From: an uncultured Bacilli bacterium
Lineage (GTDB): Bacteria; Bacillota_I; Bacilli_A; RF39; UBA660
Reading direction: 5' to 3'
Length of the DNA: 64,000 nt
Assembly (NCBI GenBank): GCA_934167695.1
Contig: CAKPLP010000006.1
Span: 21,492-85,491 of the forward strand
A program made the translations under genes and the position numbers. Below the pieces are notes generated by a model that saw only the letters and a program-made list of their open reading frames with translations, had not been told where the DNA came from and did not search any database. Below, piece after piece: positions 35,932 through 44,805 of this stretch; positions within the stretch are counted from its first letter, which is position 1; every line of letters starts with the position of its first letter.

Positions 35932-36780
35932 ATGTTTGGTAAGATTATTAAAGTATTTGTTTCTGTTTTGCTTTTGTGTTTTAGTTTTTATTCTACAAAT
36001 CTTATAGTTGATATTGTTAGGAGTAACGATCCTATTATGAAACAGATTAATAAAGAAAAGTCTAATTATGAGGATGCTGCTGTTGATGCTGTAATTGTTG
36101 ATGATACAATTACTCCCGGGGTTAATGGGGTAAAGGTGGAGGTTAATAAAAGTTTTAAGAAAATGTTTCAATATGGTTCCTATGATGATAGATTATATAC
36201 TTTTTTTGAAGTTAGTCCTGCCATTTCAATTAATGATTATTATGATAAGTATATTGTAAGTGGAAGAGATGATAGTATGGATGTAGGGATTGTTTTTACT
36301 GTTAGTAGGGATGATGATATTATAGATTTACTGACTGTTTTATCTGATAATAATGTTACGGCTACATTTTTTGTTGATGGTTTATTTTTAGAAAATAATA
36401 GAAGTTTTATAAAAAATATGATAGAAAATAAATATGAGGTTGAACTTTTTAATTATAATGGTAATTATCAAGAGATATATTTTAAAAATGCTCTTAGTAT
36501 TTTAAATGATATTAGAGGAGAAAAAAGTAACTTTTGTTTTAGTAGTTATAAAAGAAGTAAGGTGTTAAATTTATGTAAAAATTTACAATTACATACTGTT
36601 ATTCCTAGTATTGATGCTAAAACTTATCCGTATAAAAATATAAAAAATAATCTTAAAGGAGGAAGTATTATTTATATGAGTAATAATATAGATGAACTTG
36701 AAATGTCGATTAATTATATAAAACAAAAGGGTTTTAATTTGGTACGACTTGATAAGCTTTTAGATGAAAGTGAAAATTGA
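35932..36780 (+). CDS. NodB-like polysaccharide deacetylase homologue with eroded active site
   Basis: This 282-residue protein starts at ATG 35932 behind GGTGATA. An N-terminal membrane/signal segment (about 6-25) is followed by ITPGVNGVKVEVNKSFKKM, a module common before NodB domains in Firmicutes spore/wall deacetylases. The NodB-like part has VGIVFTVSRDDDIIDLL and NNVTATFFVDGLFLENN. In active members the first motif is TFDDGP; here it reads TVSRDD, and the HxxxH metal motif is not visible. Enzyme activity is doubtful; glycan binding may remain. A 258-base upstream interval is T-rich without clear signals. Confidence 0.7.
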   Translation: MFGKIIKVFVSVLLLCFSFYSTNLIVDIVRSNDPIMKQINKEKSNYEDAAVDAVIVDDTITPGVNGVKVEVNKSFKKMFQYGSYDDRLYTFFEVSPAISINDYYDKYIVSGRDDSMDVGIVFTVSRDDDIIDLLTVLSDNNVTATFFVDGLFLENNRSFIKNMIENKYEVELFNYNGNYQEIYFKNALSILNDIRGEKSNFCFSSYKRSKVLNLCKNLQLHTVIPSIDAKTYPYKNIKNNLKGGSIIYMSNNIDELEMSINYIKQKGFNLVRLDKLLDESEN

Positions 36781-36842
36781 GATAAATATTTGTAAAAATG
36801 TCCTTGTTTTAGTATAATTACTATTAGTAGAGGATGATTAGT

Positions 36843-39797
36843 ATGTATTTGAAAGAAATAGTTGCAACAGGATTTAAAAGTTTTGCCGATAAAATAGATA
36901 TCAAATTGGATGATAAAATTACTTGTATTGTTGGTCCTAATGGTAGTGGTAAAAGTAATGTAGTTGATGCAGTTAGATGGGTACTTGGAGAACAATCTGT
37001 TAAATCACTTCGTGGTGATGGAAATATGAGTGATGTCATCTTTTCTGGTAGTAAATCAAGAAATCCTTTAAATGTTAGTAGTGTAGAGCTTGTTTTTGAT
37101 AATACAGATCATTATTTAAATTTTGATTTTTCAGAGGTTTCTATAAAAAGAAAGGCTTATAGAAGTGGAGAGAATGAATATTTTCTAAATAATCAAAGAT
37201 GTAGACTTAAAGATATTGTTAATCTTTTATTGGATACGGGTATTGGAAAAGAATCATTTAATATTATTAGTCAGGGTGAAGTAGATAAGATCCTTTCTAA
37301 TTCTTCTTTAGATAGACGGGTTATTATAGAGGAAGCTGCAAGTGTATTAAAATATAAAAAAAGAAAAGAAGAAGCTTTAAAAAAACTTTCTAAGACCCAT
37401 GATAACTTAGATAGAGTTAATGATATTATTAAGGAATTAGAAATTCAAGTAGAACCATTAAGAAAGCAAAGTATTAAGGCTAAAGAATATCTTTCTAATA
37501 AAAAGAATTTGGAAAGTTTGGAGGTTGCTCTTTTAGCTTATGATATATATAATGATTCAGAGAAAATAAAAATGTTAAAAGAAAAAAATGAAACTATTTC
37601 TAATAAAATAGTTGATATAAATAATGATGCTAATAGTAAGGATGTATCTATATTAGAAGATAATCATAAATTGGAAAAGTTACAAAATCAACTTGCTAAC
37701 TATCAAAATGAATTATTATCAATAACAGAAGAAGTAGAAAAAATTAATAGTGATAGATTACTTTTAAAAGAGAAGAATAAAAATATTAAAAATAAAAGTG
37801 AAAAAGAAGAAGAACTTAGAGAATTGTTAGAAAAGGAATCTAAACTTAAATCAGATATTTCTATTTTAGAACAAGCTATTGATGATATTAATTCTAATAT
37901 TAATAATAAAAGTGGTGAGTTAATTAGAAGTAATCGGGAAAAAGATCTTTTAAAACAAAAGAAAGGTTTATTAAATCAAAATTTTTCTAAAATAGATCAG
38001 GATTTAATTAGTATTAATCATAAAATTGATTCAGTATCTTTAGAGATTGAGAGTATGGCCTTTATTCCTAATGGAATTAGAAAAATTCTCAATGAAAAAA
38101 GTTTGGCCGGTATTGATAATATTATTGGAAATATTTTAGAAGTAGATGAGGAGTTTTCTAAAACTTTGGCTGAGGCTATTCGTAGTAGTAAGAATTTTAT
38201 TATTACGGATGATGAGTCTGCTAGTAAAGAGGCAATTAACTATTTAAAAAGAGAAAAACTAGGTAGGGCAACTTTTTTTCCTATTAATATAATTAAACCT
38301 AGGTATGTTGATAGTAATACACTTAATTTAATTAGTAGAGATGATGATTTTGTTTGTGTGTTAAGTGATATAGTAAGATGTGATCAAAAGTATATTAATA
38401 TTGTTAAAAATCAACTTGGAATAGTTTTAGTTAGTCAAAATATTGATAGTGCTGTAAGACTTAGTGCAAAGATTGGTAGAAGATATAAGATAATTACATT
38501 AGATGGTGATGTTATTAATGTTGGAGGTTCTATGACTGGTGGAGAATCTCATAATAATAAAAGTAGTATTATGTTAAAGCAAGAGATGGAAATTTTAAAG
38601 GAACAGGAGAAGAATAAACAATTAGAAAAAGAAAATGTCCAGAAAGAGATAGATGATATTACTAAAGATATTACATTAAAAGAAGATGAATATTTTAATA
38701 TTTCTAAAGAGTGTATTAATTTAAAAGAGAGTCTTAGTACTAAAGTTAATAATTTAAATACTTTGAAAAGTGATTATGATAATGTTAATAGGGAGATAAC
38801 TTCTTTAAGACAAGTTGTTGATAATAATATTGATATTTATGAAAAGGAATTATTAGATAAATACTATGATAAGAGTAATTTAAAAGAGAAGATAGTTTTA
38901 AATATTAAATCTTTAAATGAAGAAATAGATGGTTTAAAAAGAAAAATAGATGAGGAGAATGCTACTTATAAATTAAAAAATAGTGAGCTTAGAAATTATG
39001 AAAGAGAAAAAAATGAGCTTGATATTGAAATAAGTAAATTGGATACTAAACTTGATTCAATGTTAATAAGGCTTAATGAGGAATATTCTCTTACCTTTGA
39101 AAAGGCTAGACGTGATTATGTTTTGGAACTTGATAGTGAAAGTGCACGTTCAAAGGTTAATTTGTATAAAAGTAATATCAAGAAAATTGGTATGGTTAAT
39201 TTAGATTCTATAGAAGAGTTTGAAAGAGTTAATACTAGATATGAGTTTTTGTGTAAACAAAAGGATGATTTACTTATTGCAGAAAATTCATTGCTTGAAA
39301 TTATGAAGGAAATGGATGGAGTTATTGAAGAAGAGTTTATGAAAACTTATAACTTGATTAATAAAGAATTTTCTATGGTATTTAAGGAGTTGTTTGGTGG
39401 TGGTTCTGCTCATCTTGAACTTAATAATCCTGATGATATATTAACAACTGGCGTTGATATAGTTGCTTCTCCTCCCGGAAAGAAATTAACATCCATTAGT
39501 TTGCTTTCTGGTGGTGAAAAAACTTTAACTGCCATTAGTTTACTTTTTGCAATTTTGAATATTAGGAGTGTACCATTTTGTTTATTTGATGAGGTAGAGG
39601 CAGCACTTGATGAGGCTAATGTTGAAACTTTTGGTAAATATTTGGCACATTATAAAAATAAAACGCAGTTTTTAATTATTACTCATAAAAAGAAAACTAT
39701 GGAATATGCAGATACTTTATATGGCATTACTATGCAAGAGTCTGGTGTTTCTAAATTAGTTAGTGTTAAATTAAATGAACATGTTGATTCATTGTAA
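36843..39797 (+). CDS. smc: Chromosome segregation protein SMC (short-armed)
   Basis: The start is ATG 36843 (MYLKEIVATGFKSF), about ten bases after AGAGG. SMC organises and separates chromosomes as an ATP-driven clamp with ScpA/ScpB. Walker A GPNGSGKSN is at 31-39; a coiled coil runs about 170-400; the hinge is about 405-570 (FIPNGIRKIL to NVGGSMTGG); a second coil follows; then the signature LSGGEKTLTAISLLFA and Walker B CLFDEVEAALDEAN. The length is 984 residues, against about 1180 in Bacillus, and the shortfall is in both coiled arms. Head and hinge look complete. Confidence 0.96.
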   Translation: MYLKEIVATGFKSFADKIDIKLDDKITCIVGPNGSGKSNVVDAVRWVLGEQSVKSLRGDGNMSDVIFSGSKSRNPLNVSSVELVFDNTDHYLNFDFSEVSIKRKAYRSGENEYFLNNQRCRLKDIVNLLLDTGIGKESFNIISQGEVDKILSNSSLDRRVIIEEAASVLKYKKRKEEALKKLSKTHDNLDRVNDIIKELEIQVEPLRKQSIKAKEYLSNKKNLESLEVALLAYDIYNDSEKIKMLKEKNETISNKIVDINNDANSKDVSILEDNHKLEKLQNQLANYQNELLSITEEVEKINSDRLLLKEKNKNIKNKSEKEEELRELLEKESKLKSDISILEQAIDDINSNINNKSGELIRSNREKDLLKQKKGLLNQNFSKIDQDLISINHKIDSVSLEIESMAFIPNGIRKILNEKSLAGIDNIIGNILEVDEEFSKTLAEAIRSSKNFIITDDESASKEAINYLKREKLGRATFFPINIIKPRYVDSNTLNLISRDDDFVCVLSDIVRCDQKYINIVKNQLGIVLVSQNIDSAVRLSAKIGRRYKIITLDGDVINVGGSMTGGESHNNKSSIMLKQEMEILKEQEKNKQLEKENVQKEIDDITKDITLKEDEYFNISKECINLKESLSTKVNNLNTLKSDYDNVNREITSLRQVVDNNIDIYEKELLDKYYDKSNLKEKIVLNIKSLNEEIDGLKRKIDEENATYKLKNSELRNYEREKNELDIEISKLDTKLDSMLIRLNEEYSLTFEKARRDYVLELDSESARSKVNLYKSNIKKIGMVNLDSIEEFERVNTRYEFLCKQKDDLLIAENSLLEIMKEMDGVIEEEFMKTYNLINKEFSMVFKELFGGGSAHLELNNPDDILTTGVDIVASPPGKKLTSISLLSGGEKTLTAISLLFAILNIRSVPFCLFDEVEAALDEANVETFGKYLAHYKNKTQFLIITHKKKTMEYADTLYGITMQESGVSKLVSVKLNEHVDSL

Positions 39798-39822
39798 AAT
39801 AAAAAAGAGCTAAATTGCTCTC
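39797..39822 (-). terminator. Terminator of def
   Basis: On the minus strand GAGAGC pairs with GCTCTT around the end of def, followed by a T run. It lies in the convergent smc/def gap. Confidence 0.75.
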
Positions 39823-40358
39823 ATGTTATCCATATCTTTATATGGATTTTTTTTGTTTATTTTGTCAGTAAACATAATTCCGTTTAAATGATCCATTTCA
39901 TGCTGAAAAGCGATTGCAAGTTCTTCTCTTGCTCTAACAGTTATTTTGTTTCCATCCATATCATAGGCTTCAAGTGTTACTCTGGCGTATCTTGGAACTA
40001 TTCCTTCTACTTCACGATTGACGCTTAAACATCCTTCACCACCATCTACATATATTTTTTCTACTGAGTTACTTATTATTTTTGGATTTATTAAAATATA
40101 ATTTTTAAATTTAGATGGTTCGTATTCATGTACTACTACAAAATATCTTTTAAGTATTCCAAGTTGAACTGCTGCAAGGCCCATCCCCGGTCTTAAATCA
40201 TACTTTTCTGCAAGTTCATCTATTTGACTATTTGTTAAATATTCGATTGTATCATTAATAACTTTTTTGTCTTCTTCTGATAGTGGAAAAGATACTTCTT
40301 TTGATATTTGGTGTAATCTTTTATCTTTTTCATCTAATATATCTTTTGTTTTTAACAT
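39810..40358 (-). CDS. def: Peptide deformylase
   Basis: The start is ATG 40358 (MLKTKDILDE) behind AAGGGGTG; the GTG at 40367 lies in the ribosome site. Deformylase removes the formyl group from nascent protein N-termini. All three motifs are present in the 182-residue protein: GMGLAAVQLG, EGCLSV (Cys metal ligand) and QHEMDHLNG (two His ligands and the catalytic Glu). The insert-containing, longer form is the Gram-positive type 2. It has its own promoter and is convergent with smc. Confidence 0.97.
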   Translation of the reverse strand: MLKTKDILDEKDKRLHQISKEVSFPLSEEDKKVINDTIEYLTNSQIDELAEKYDLRPGMGLAAVQLGILKRYFVVVHEYEPSKFKNYILINPKIISNSVEKIYVDGGEGCLSVNREVEGIVPRYARVTLEAYDMDGNKITVRAREELAIAFQHEMDHLNGIMFTDKINKKNPYKDMDNMRAI

Positions 40359-40383
40359 ACTGTTCACCCCTTACAACACGTGT

Positions 40384-40412
40384 ATTATAACATATTTACT
40401 ATTTCTTTGTAA
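40384..40412 (-). promoter_or_regulatory. Promoter of def
   Basis: On the minus strand TTACAA (40407-40412) and perfect TATAAT (40384-40389) are 17 bases apart. It overlaps the terminator of the small gene upstream. Confidence 0.7.
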
Positions 40413-40434
40413 AGAAAAAAGAGCTTACGCTCTT
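40411..40434 (-). terminator. Terminator of the YjcZ-like gene
   Basis: On the minus strand AAGAGC pairs with GCTCTT right after the stop, followed by TTTTTTCTTT. Confidence 0.8.
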
Positions 40435-40603
40435 ATGCTACCCATCTTGTACCTATTATGATTACTAATAGAATAAATAATACTAAAATTATTGCATAAT
40501 TAGAGTTATTATTATTTGAATAGCTGTACATAGGATAATAAGGAGCTTGGTAGTTCATTCCTGAACAACCGCAACTGCCACTGCCATAATTATAATTATA
40601 CAT
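40433..40603 (-). CDS. YjcZ-like small membrane protein, 56 residues
   Basis: This small gene starts at ATG 40603, seven bases after a perfect AGGAGG, and ends at TAA 40433 with a terminator on its heels. The peptide begins MYNYNYGSGSCGCSG, continues rich in Tyr, Asn and Pro, and ends in one membrane segment ALL-hydrophobic from about residue 39 (ILVLFILLVIIIG). This Gly/Tyr-rich head plus a hydrophobic tail is the pattern of the YjcZ/YhfM sporulation protein family. With CotJ genes at 17.4 kb it supports a spore-forming or recently spore-forming lineage. No clear promoter could be assigned. Confidence 0.8.
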   Translation of the reverse strand: MYNYNYGSGSCGCSGMNYQAPYYPMYSYSNNNNSNYAIILVLFILLVIIIGTRWVA

Positions 40604-40732
40604 AACATTTCCTCCTTTTCTTTTCTATTATAGGATATTCAAATGTTGGAAAAGTGTGAGTATTAAATTCAAATTAGGAATATTCAAAATGTAAAATTTG
40701 TGTTATTATTAATATAATAAGTGGAGGTCATC

Positions 40733-41899
40733 ATGAAAAAAGTATTAAAATATATTGATAAACCATTATTTATAGTTACTTGTATACTTTTTGTTGTGGG
40801 TCTTATTATGATTTTTTCGGCCTCTAACGTTACAGCATATATGAAGTATGCTGCTAGTCCATATAATTATTTTATTAAGCAGGGACTTTTTTTGTTATTG
40901 GGATTTATTATCTTTCTTATTATGTCCCAGTTTAATACTAAGTTTTATGGACTTGTTTCCAATGTTTTAATGGTTGCTATTATATCGAGTTTATTTGCCT
41001 TACTTTTAGTTGGTAAAGCAAAGAATAAGGCTGTAAGTTGGTTTGATTTGGGTTTTTTCAGTTTTCAACCGAGTGAATTTGCAAAAATAATTTCTATTAT
41101 TTGGATGGCTAATTATTATGAAGATAAAAGAGATCGACTGGATTCGTTTTGGACGGCAATTTTTCCTGTTATAGTTTGTGGAATAATAGCAATATTAATC
41201 TTTGTTCAACCGGATTTAGGTACTACTATTATTTACGGTGTTATTGTGGCACTTATGTTTTTTAGTCAACCCATTCCTAAAGTAATTAAATTTAAGTTAG
41301 TTAGTTTGGTGTTAGCATTTATCCTCGGGGCAGGAATTTTATTGCTTGCCAGTGGTAGAGAAGTAATTTTAGAAAGGCAATTAGCTAGATTTAATTATAA
41401 AAGACCTTGTGATAGGCTCTTAAGTGATGGTAATCAGGTTTGTAATGGTTATATAGCAATTAATAATGGAGGACTTTGGGGAAAGGGACTTGGTAATAGT
41501 ACTCAAAAATATTTATATTTACCAGAACCTTATACTGATTTTATTTTTACTATTATGATGGAGGAGTTGGGAAGTGTCATTGGAGTTATTATAATTCTTT
41601 TGTATGTTTTCGTTCTTTATCGAATATTGATGATTGGTAGAAGATGTTATACTAATAGAGGTTGTGCAATGTGTTACGGTGTTAGTGTTTATATATTTTT
41701 ACATATTGCTGTTAATTTGCTAGGGATAATGGGACTTATGCCTATGACTGGCGTACCCTTACCATTTATGAGTTATGGTGGTAGTTTTACAATTTGCTTA
41801 ATTGCAGCTTTAACGGTTGTTCAAAGAGTTAGTGTAGAAACTGGAATTAGAAATAGTCTAAATGCGAAAAATACTTCTAAAAAATTAAAAAAAGCTTAG
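40733..41899 (+). CDS. ftsW: SEDS glycosyltransferase, FtsW/RodA family
   Basis: The start is ATG 40733 (MKKVLKYIDKPLF), behind GGAGG. The 388-residue protein has about ten membrane segments. Family motifs are SFQPSEFAKI (about 112-121), FVQPDLGTT with the conserved Asp near 160, GGLWGKGLGNSTQKYLYLPE and PYTDFIFTIMMEELG, and the C-terminal PLPFMSYGGSF. SEDS proteins polymerise lipid II into glycan strands together with a class B PBP. It cannot be decided from sequence alone whether this is FtsW (division), RodA (elongation) or SpoVE (spore cortex). It lies next to a spore-type gene and away from mreCD. Confidence 0.93.
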   Translation: MKKVLKYIDKPLFIVTCILFVVGLIMIFSASNVTAYMKYAASPYNYFIKQGLFLLLGFIIFLIMSQFNTKFYGLVSNVLMVAIISSLFALLLVGKAKNKAVSWFDLGFFSFQPSEFAKIISIIWMANYYEDKRDRLDSFWTAIFPVIVCGIIAILIFVQPDLGTTIIYGVIVALMFFSQPIPKVIKFKLVSLVLAFILGAGILLLASGREVILERQLARFNYKRPCDRLLSDGNQVCNGYIAINNGGLWGKGLGNSTQKYLYLPEPYTDFIFTIMMEELGSVIGVIIILLYVFVLYRILMIGRRCYTNRGCAMCYGVSVYIFLHIAVNLLGIMGLMPMTGVPLPFMSYGGSFTICLIAALTVVQRVSVETGIRNSLNAKNTSKKLKKA

Positions 41900-41919
41900 A
41901 ATCTTTCTAGCTTTTTTTC
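41888..41919 (+). terminator. Terminator of ftsW
   Basis: AAGCTTAGAA and TTCTAGCTT pair with one bulged T, followed by a T run. Confidence 0.75.
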
Positions 41920-41954
41920 TTTTGTGACGAATATTATTAGTGGGAGGTGATACT

Positions 41955-42686
41955 ATAAGCTTTTCTTATAGATATAGAAAACAAATTATTATTGCTTTTT
42001 TTATATTAGTTACTTTATGTAGTGGAGGTTATTATTTTTATAGGAGTAGTTATTTTAAAACTAAGAAAAGTAAAAAAATTAAGAAGAATACAGTCTTAAT
42101 GGCTAATAAGAAAAATAATACAACACTTGATGTAAAAAAGACTACATCTACTAAGCCTGAGGTAAAGAGTGATATTTTTTTAGTTGACATTAAAGGTGAA
42201 GTTGTTAATCCCGGATTATATTCGTTGGAGTCTGGTAAGCGAGTAAGTGATGTTATTCAACTTGCTGGCGGTCTTACGGAAAATGCTGATACATCAGTAA
42301 TTAATTTAAGTAAAAAAGTTACTGATGAAATGGTTATTATTATTTATAGTAAGTATGAGGTTGCGGATTTTAAGAAGACAAAAGAGGTGGAAAAACAGGT
42401 ACAAGATAGTTGTTTAAATTATTATGAAGGTATTAAAAATGATGCTTGTATTCAGGATAATAATAATGATAATACTTCTATAAGTAATGAAAATAAAAAG
42501 GTATCTATTAATACTGCTTCATTAGAAGAGTTACAGACTTTAACTGGAATAGGCGAGAGTAAAGCTAAAAGTATTATAGAATATCGTGAAGAAAATGGTG
42601 GTTTTAAAGATGTTACTGAATTAAAGAATATTTCTGGTATAGGAGATTCTATATTTGATAAGATTAAGGAAAATATTACTTTGTAA
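41955..42686 (+). CDS. comEA: Competence protein ComEA, apparent ATA start
   Basis: ComEA is the membrane-bound DNA receptor of natural transformation. GGAGGTGA (41943-41950) is a strong ribosome site; the only codon at normal spacing in frame is ATA 41955, since the frame's upstream GTG 41940 precedes the ribosome site. From ATA there are 243 residues: one membrane segment (about 10-28), an SLBB domain (about 72-140, VDIKGEVVNPGLYSLESG) and a C-terminal tandem helix-hairpin-helix (about 183-240, VSINTASLEELQTLTGIGES) that binds DNA. comEC overlaps its end. Confidence 0.92.
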   Translation: MSFSYRYRKQIIIAFFILVTLCSGGYYFYRSSYFKTKKSKKIKKNTVLMANKKNNTTLDVKKTTSTKPEVKSDIFLVDIKGEVVNPGLYSLESGKRVSDVIQLAGGLTENADTSVINLSKKVTDEMVIIIYSKYEVADFKKTKEVEKQVQDSCLNYYEGIKNDACIQDNNNDNTSISNENKKVSINTASLEELQTLTGIGESKAKSIIEYREENGGFKDVTELKNISGIGDSIFDKIKENITL

Positions 42687-44733
42687 TGGTCTTTATTATT
42701 TTATTTTGATAATAGTTTTAGTTTTATCTTATTTTAGATTAGAGAATAATAGTAGTAATTATAGTTTGAAAAGTAAGAAGTTTGTTGGAGAAGTTACTGG
42801 TGTTAAAATAGATGGTGATTTATTAAGGATTAACTTAAAAGATAAAAAGGGTGAAGAAGTTTTAGCTAATTATTATTTTAATACAAAAGAGGAAAAGAAA
42901 CTGTTTAGGGATAGTTTTTATTTCGGAGATAAACTTAGAATTACTGGAGAATTTTCTGAAATCAGGAAAAGTAATACTTCTGGAGTTTTTGATTACAAAG
43001 AATATTTAAAGAGAAAGAACACTTTTTATTCAGTTTCTGTATCAAGTATTATAAAAGTTAGAAATAATTATAAGATAGTTTATACATTAAAGAATAATAT
43101 TTATAATTATTTTAATCATTATAAAAATGGTAAATATTTAAAACTTATATTATTAGGGGATAAAACTGGTATTTCTAAAAATGTTATATCATCATTTCAG
43201 GGTAATGGTATTAGTCATCTTTTTGCTATTAGTGGAATGCATGTAGGATTTATTACTTCGGTAGTTATGAAAATATTACAACTATTTAAAGTAAGAGAAA
43301 ATAAGAGGTATTTTATTACTATAACTTTATTATTTATATATTTATTATTAATTGGATCATCTCCCTCAATTATTAGAGCATTTTTGTTTTTTACTTTACT
43401 CTCTATTAACAAAATATATTATTTAAATATTGATATTTTAAATATTTTTATCTTAACATTTAGTGTAGTTTTATTATATAATCCATTTTATATATTTGAT
43501 ATAGGATTTCAGTATTCATTTCTAATTAGTTTTAGTTTAATTATTTGCAGTGATATTTTAAATAAATTTAAAAATTATTTTATTAGTTTACTATTTAGCT
43601 CACTTATAAGTTTTTTTGTAAGTATTCCTATTACTCTTTATAATTTTTATCAAATTAATATACTTAGTATTTTTTATAATTTATTTTATGTGCCGTTTGT
43701 TACTTTTTTATTATTTCCTTTATCTATTATTATACTTATTTTTCCATTTTTTAGTTTTATTTATGATATATGTATTAATGTTTTAGAACAAAGTTCTTGT
43801 TTTTTTGATCGTATAAATACTTTTAAATTAATATTTGGAGAGGTTAATTTTGTTTATTATGTTTTATATTTATTGTTATTTCTTATATTTTTGAAATATA
43901 GAAGGAAGATAGTTTCCTTACTTTTTCAACTTTTACTTGTATGGCATTATTTTTATTATAATATTTTTGATACTGATTATATGGCGATGCTTGATGTCGG
44001 ACAAGGGGATAGTTTTTTGTTTCATAGTAATGGTAAAAATTTATTAATAGATACTGGTGGTAAGATGAGTTATATATATGAAAAATGGAGAAAAAAGGAA
44101 CAAAATTCTCTTGTTTTAAATACTACTATTCCTTATTTAAAGAGTAGAGGAATTAGAAGACTTGATTATTTGGTGTTATCTCACGGAGATTATGATCATC
44201 TTGGAGAAGCGATTAATTTAATTAATAATTTTAGAATTAGAAAAATTTATATAAATGATGGTAGACAAAATAAGTTAGAAAGGTTGATTATTGAAAAGTT
44301 TAATGATGTTGAGGTGTGCAAAAAAGGAAAAATGATTATTCTTGGTGATTTTTATTTTAATTCACTTAATAAGGATTTGGGAGATGAAAATAGTAGTAGT
44401 ATAGTATTTTATATTGTACACATAAAGTCAAATTACAATTTTCTTTTTATGGGTGATGCTAATTTTAACAGTGAAAAATATTTGTTAAATAATTATAATT
44501 TTCCAAAAGTTAATATACTGAAACTTGGTCATCATGGTAGTAAAACTAGTACAAGCTCTAGTTTATTAAAAAAAATAAAGCCAGATATTGCGCTTATTTC
44601 AGCGGGTAAAGATAATAAATTTAATCATCCTAATCCTGAAACTTTAAAGCGTTTAAAGAAATACAAGGTTAAGATTTATTCTACAAAAAGTATGGGAACA
44701 GTTGAATTTAATTTTCCAAAAAAGATTAATTAA
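42655..44733 (+). CDS. comEC: Competence channel protein ComEC/Rec2
   Basis: ComEC forms the membrane channel that takes in single-stranded DNA. The start is TTG 42655, eight bases after AGGAGA, inside comEA (32-base overlap). The protein has 692 residues. An N-terminal OB-like region is followed by the competence domain with many membrane segments (about 165-440, starting LFAISGMHVGFI), then a metallo-beta-lactamase-like domain (about 443-690: AMLDVGQGDSFLFH, LVLSHGDYDHLGEA, LGHHGSKTS). The HxDH motif reads SHGDYDH, as is usual in ComEC. With comEA it indicates at least relics of natural competence. Confidence 0.95.
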   Translation: MIRLRKILLCNGLYYFILIIVLVLSYFRLENNSSNYSLKSKKFVGEVTGVKIDGDLLRINLKDKKGEEVLANYYFNTKEEKKLFRDSFYFGDKLRITGEFSEIRKSNTSGVFDYKEYLKRKNTFYSVSVSSIIKVRNNYKIVYTLKNNIYNYFNHYKNGKYLKLILLGDKTGISKNVISSFQGNGISHLFAISGMHVGFITSVVMKILQLFKVRENKRYFITITLLFIYLLLIGSSPSIIRAFLFFTLLSINKIYYLNIDILNIFILTFSVVLLYNPFYIFDIGFQYSFLISFSLIICSDILNKFKNYFISLLFSSLISFFVSIPITLYNFYQINILSIFYNLFYVPFVTFLLFPLSIIILIFPFFSFIYDICINVLEQSSCFFDRINTFKLIFGEVNFVYYVLYLLLFLIFLKYRRKIVSLLFQLLLVWHYFYYNIFDTDYMAMLDVGQGDSFLFHSNGKNLLIDTGGKMSYIYEKWRKKEQNSLVLNTTIPYLKSRGIRRLDYLVLSHGDYDHLGEAINLINNFRIRKIYINDGRQNKLERLIIEKFNDVEVCKKGKMIILGDFYFNSLNKDLGDENSSSIVFYIVHIKSNYNFLFMGDANFNSEKYLLNNYNFPKVNILKLGHHGSKTSTSSSLLKKIKPDIALISAGKDNKFNHPNPETLKRLKKYKVKIYSTKSMGTVEFNFPKKIN

Positions 44734-44750
44734 ATATAAATTATTATGTC

Positions 44751-44779
44751 TTGTAGAAGGTTAGTTATTGTGTTATAAT
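44751..44779 (+). promoter_or_regulatory. Promoter of the NPCBM gene
   Basis: TTGTAG (44751) and perfect TATAAT (44774) are 17 bases apart, 27 bases ahead of the start codon. Confidence 0.7.
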
Positions 44780-44805
44780 ACCCTGTAACTAATGGGGGAT
44801 GTAGT

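Noticed and set aside
41940..41954. GTG 41940 as the comEA start
   Set aside because: It lies upstream of the GGAGGTGA ribosome site, which could not serve it.
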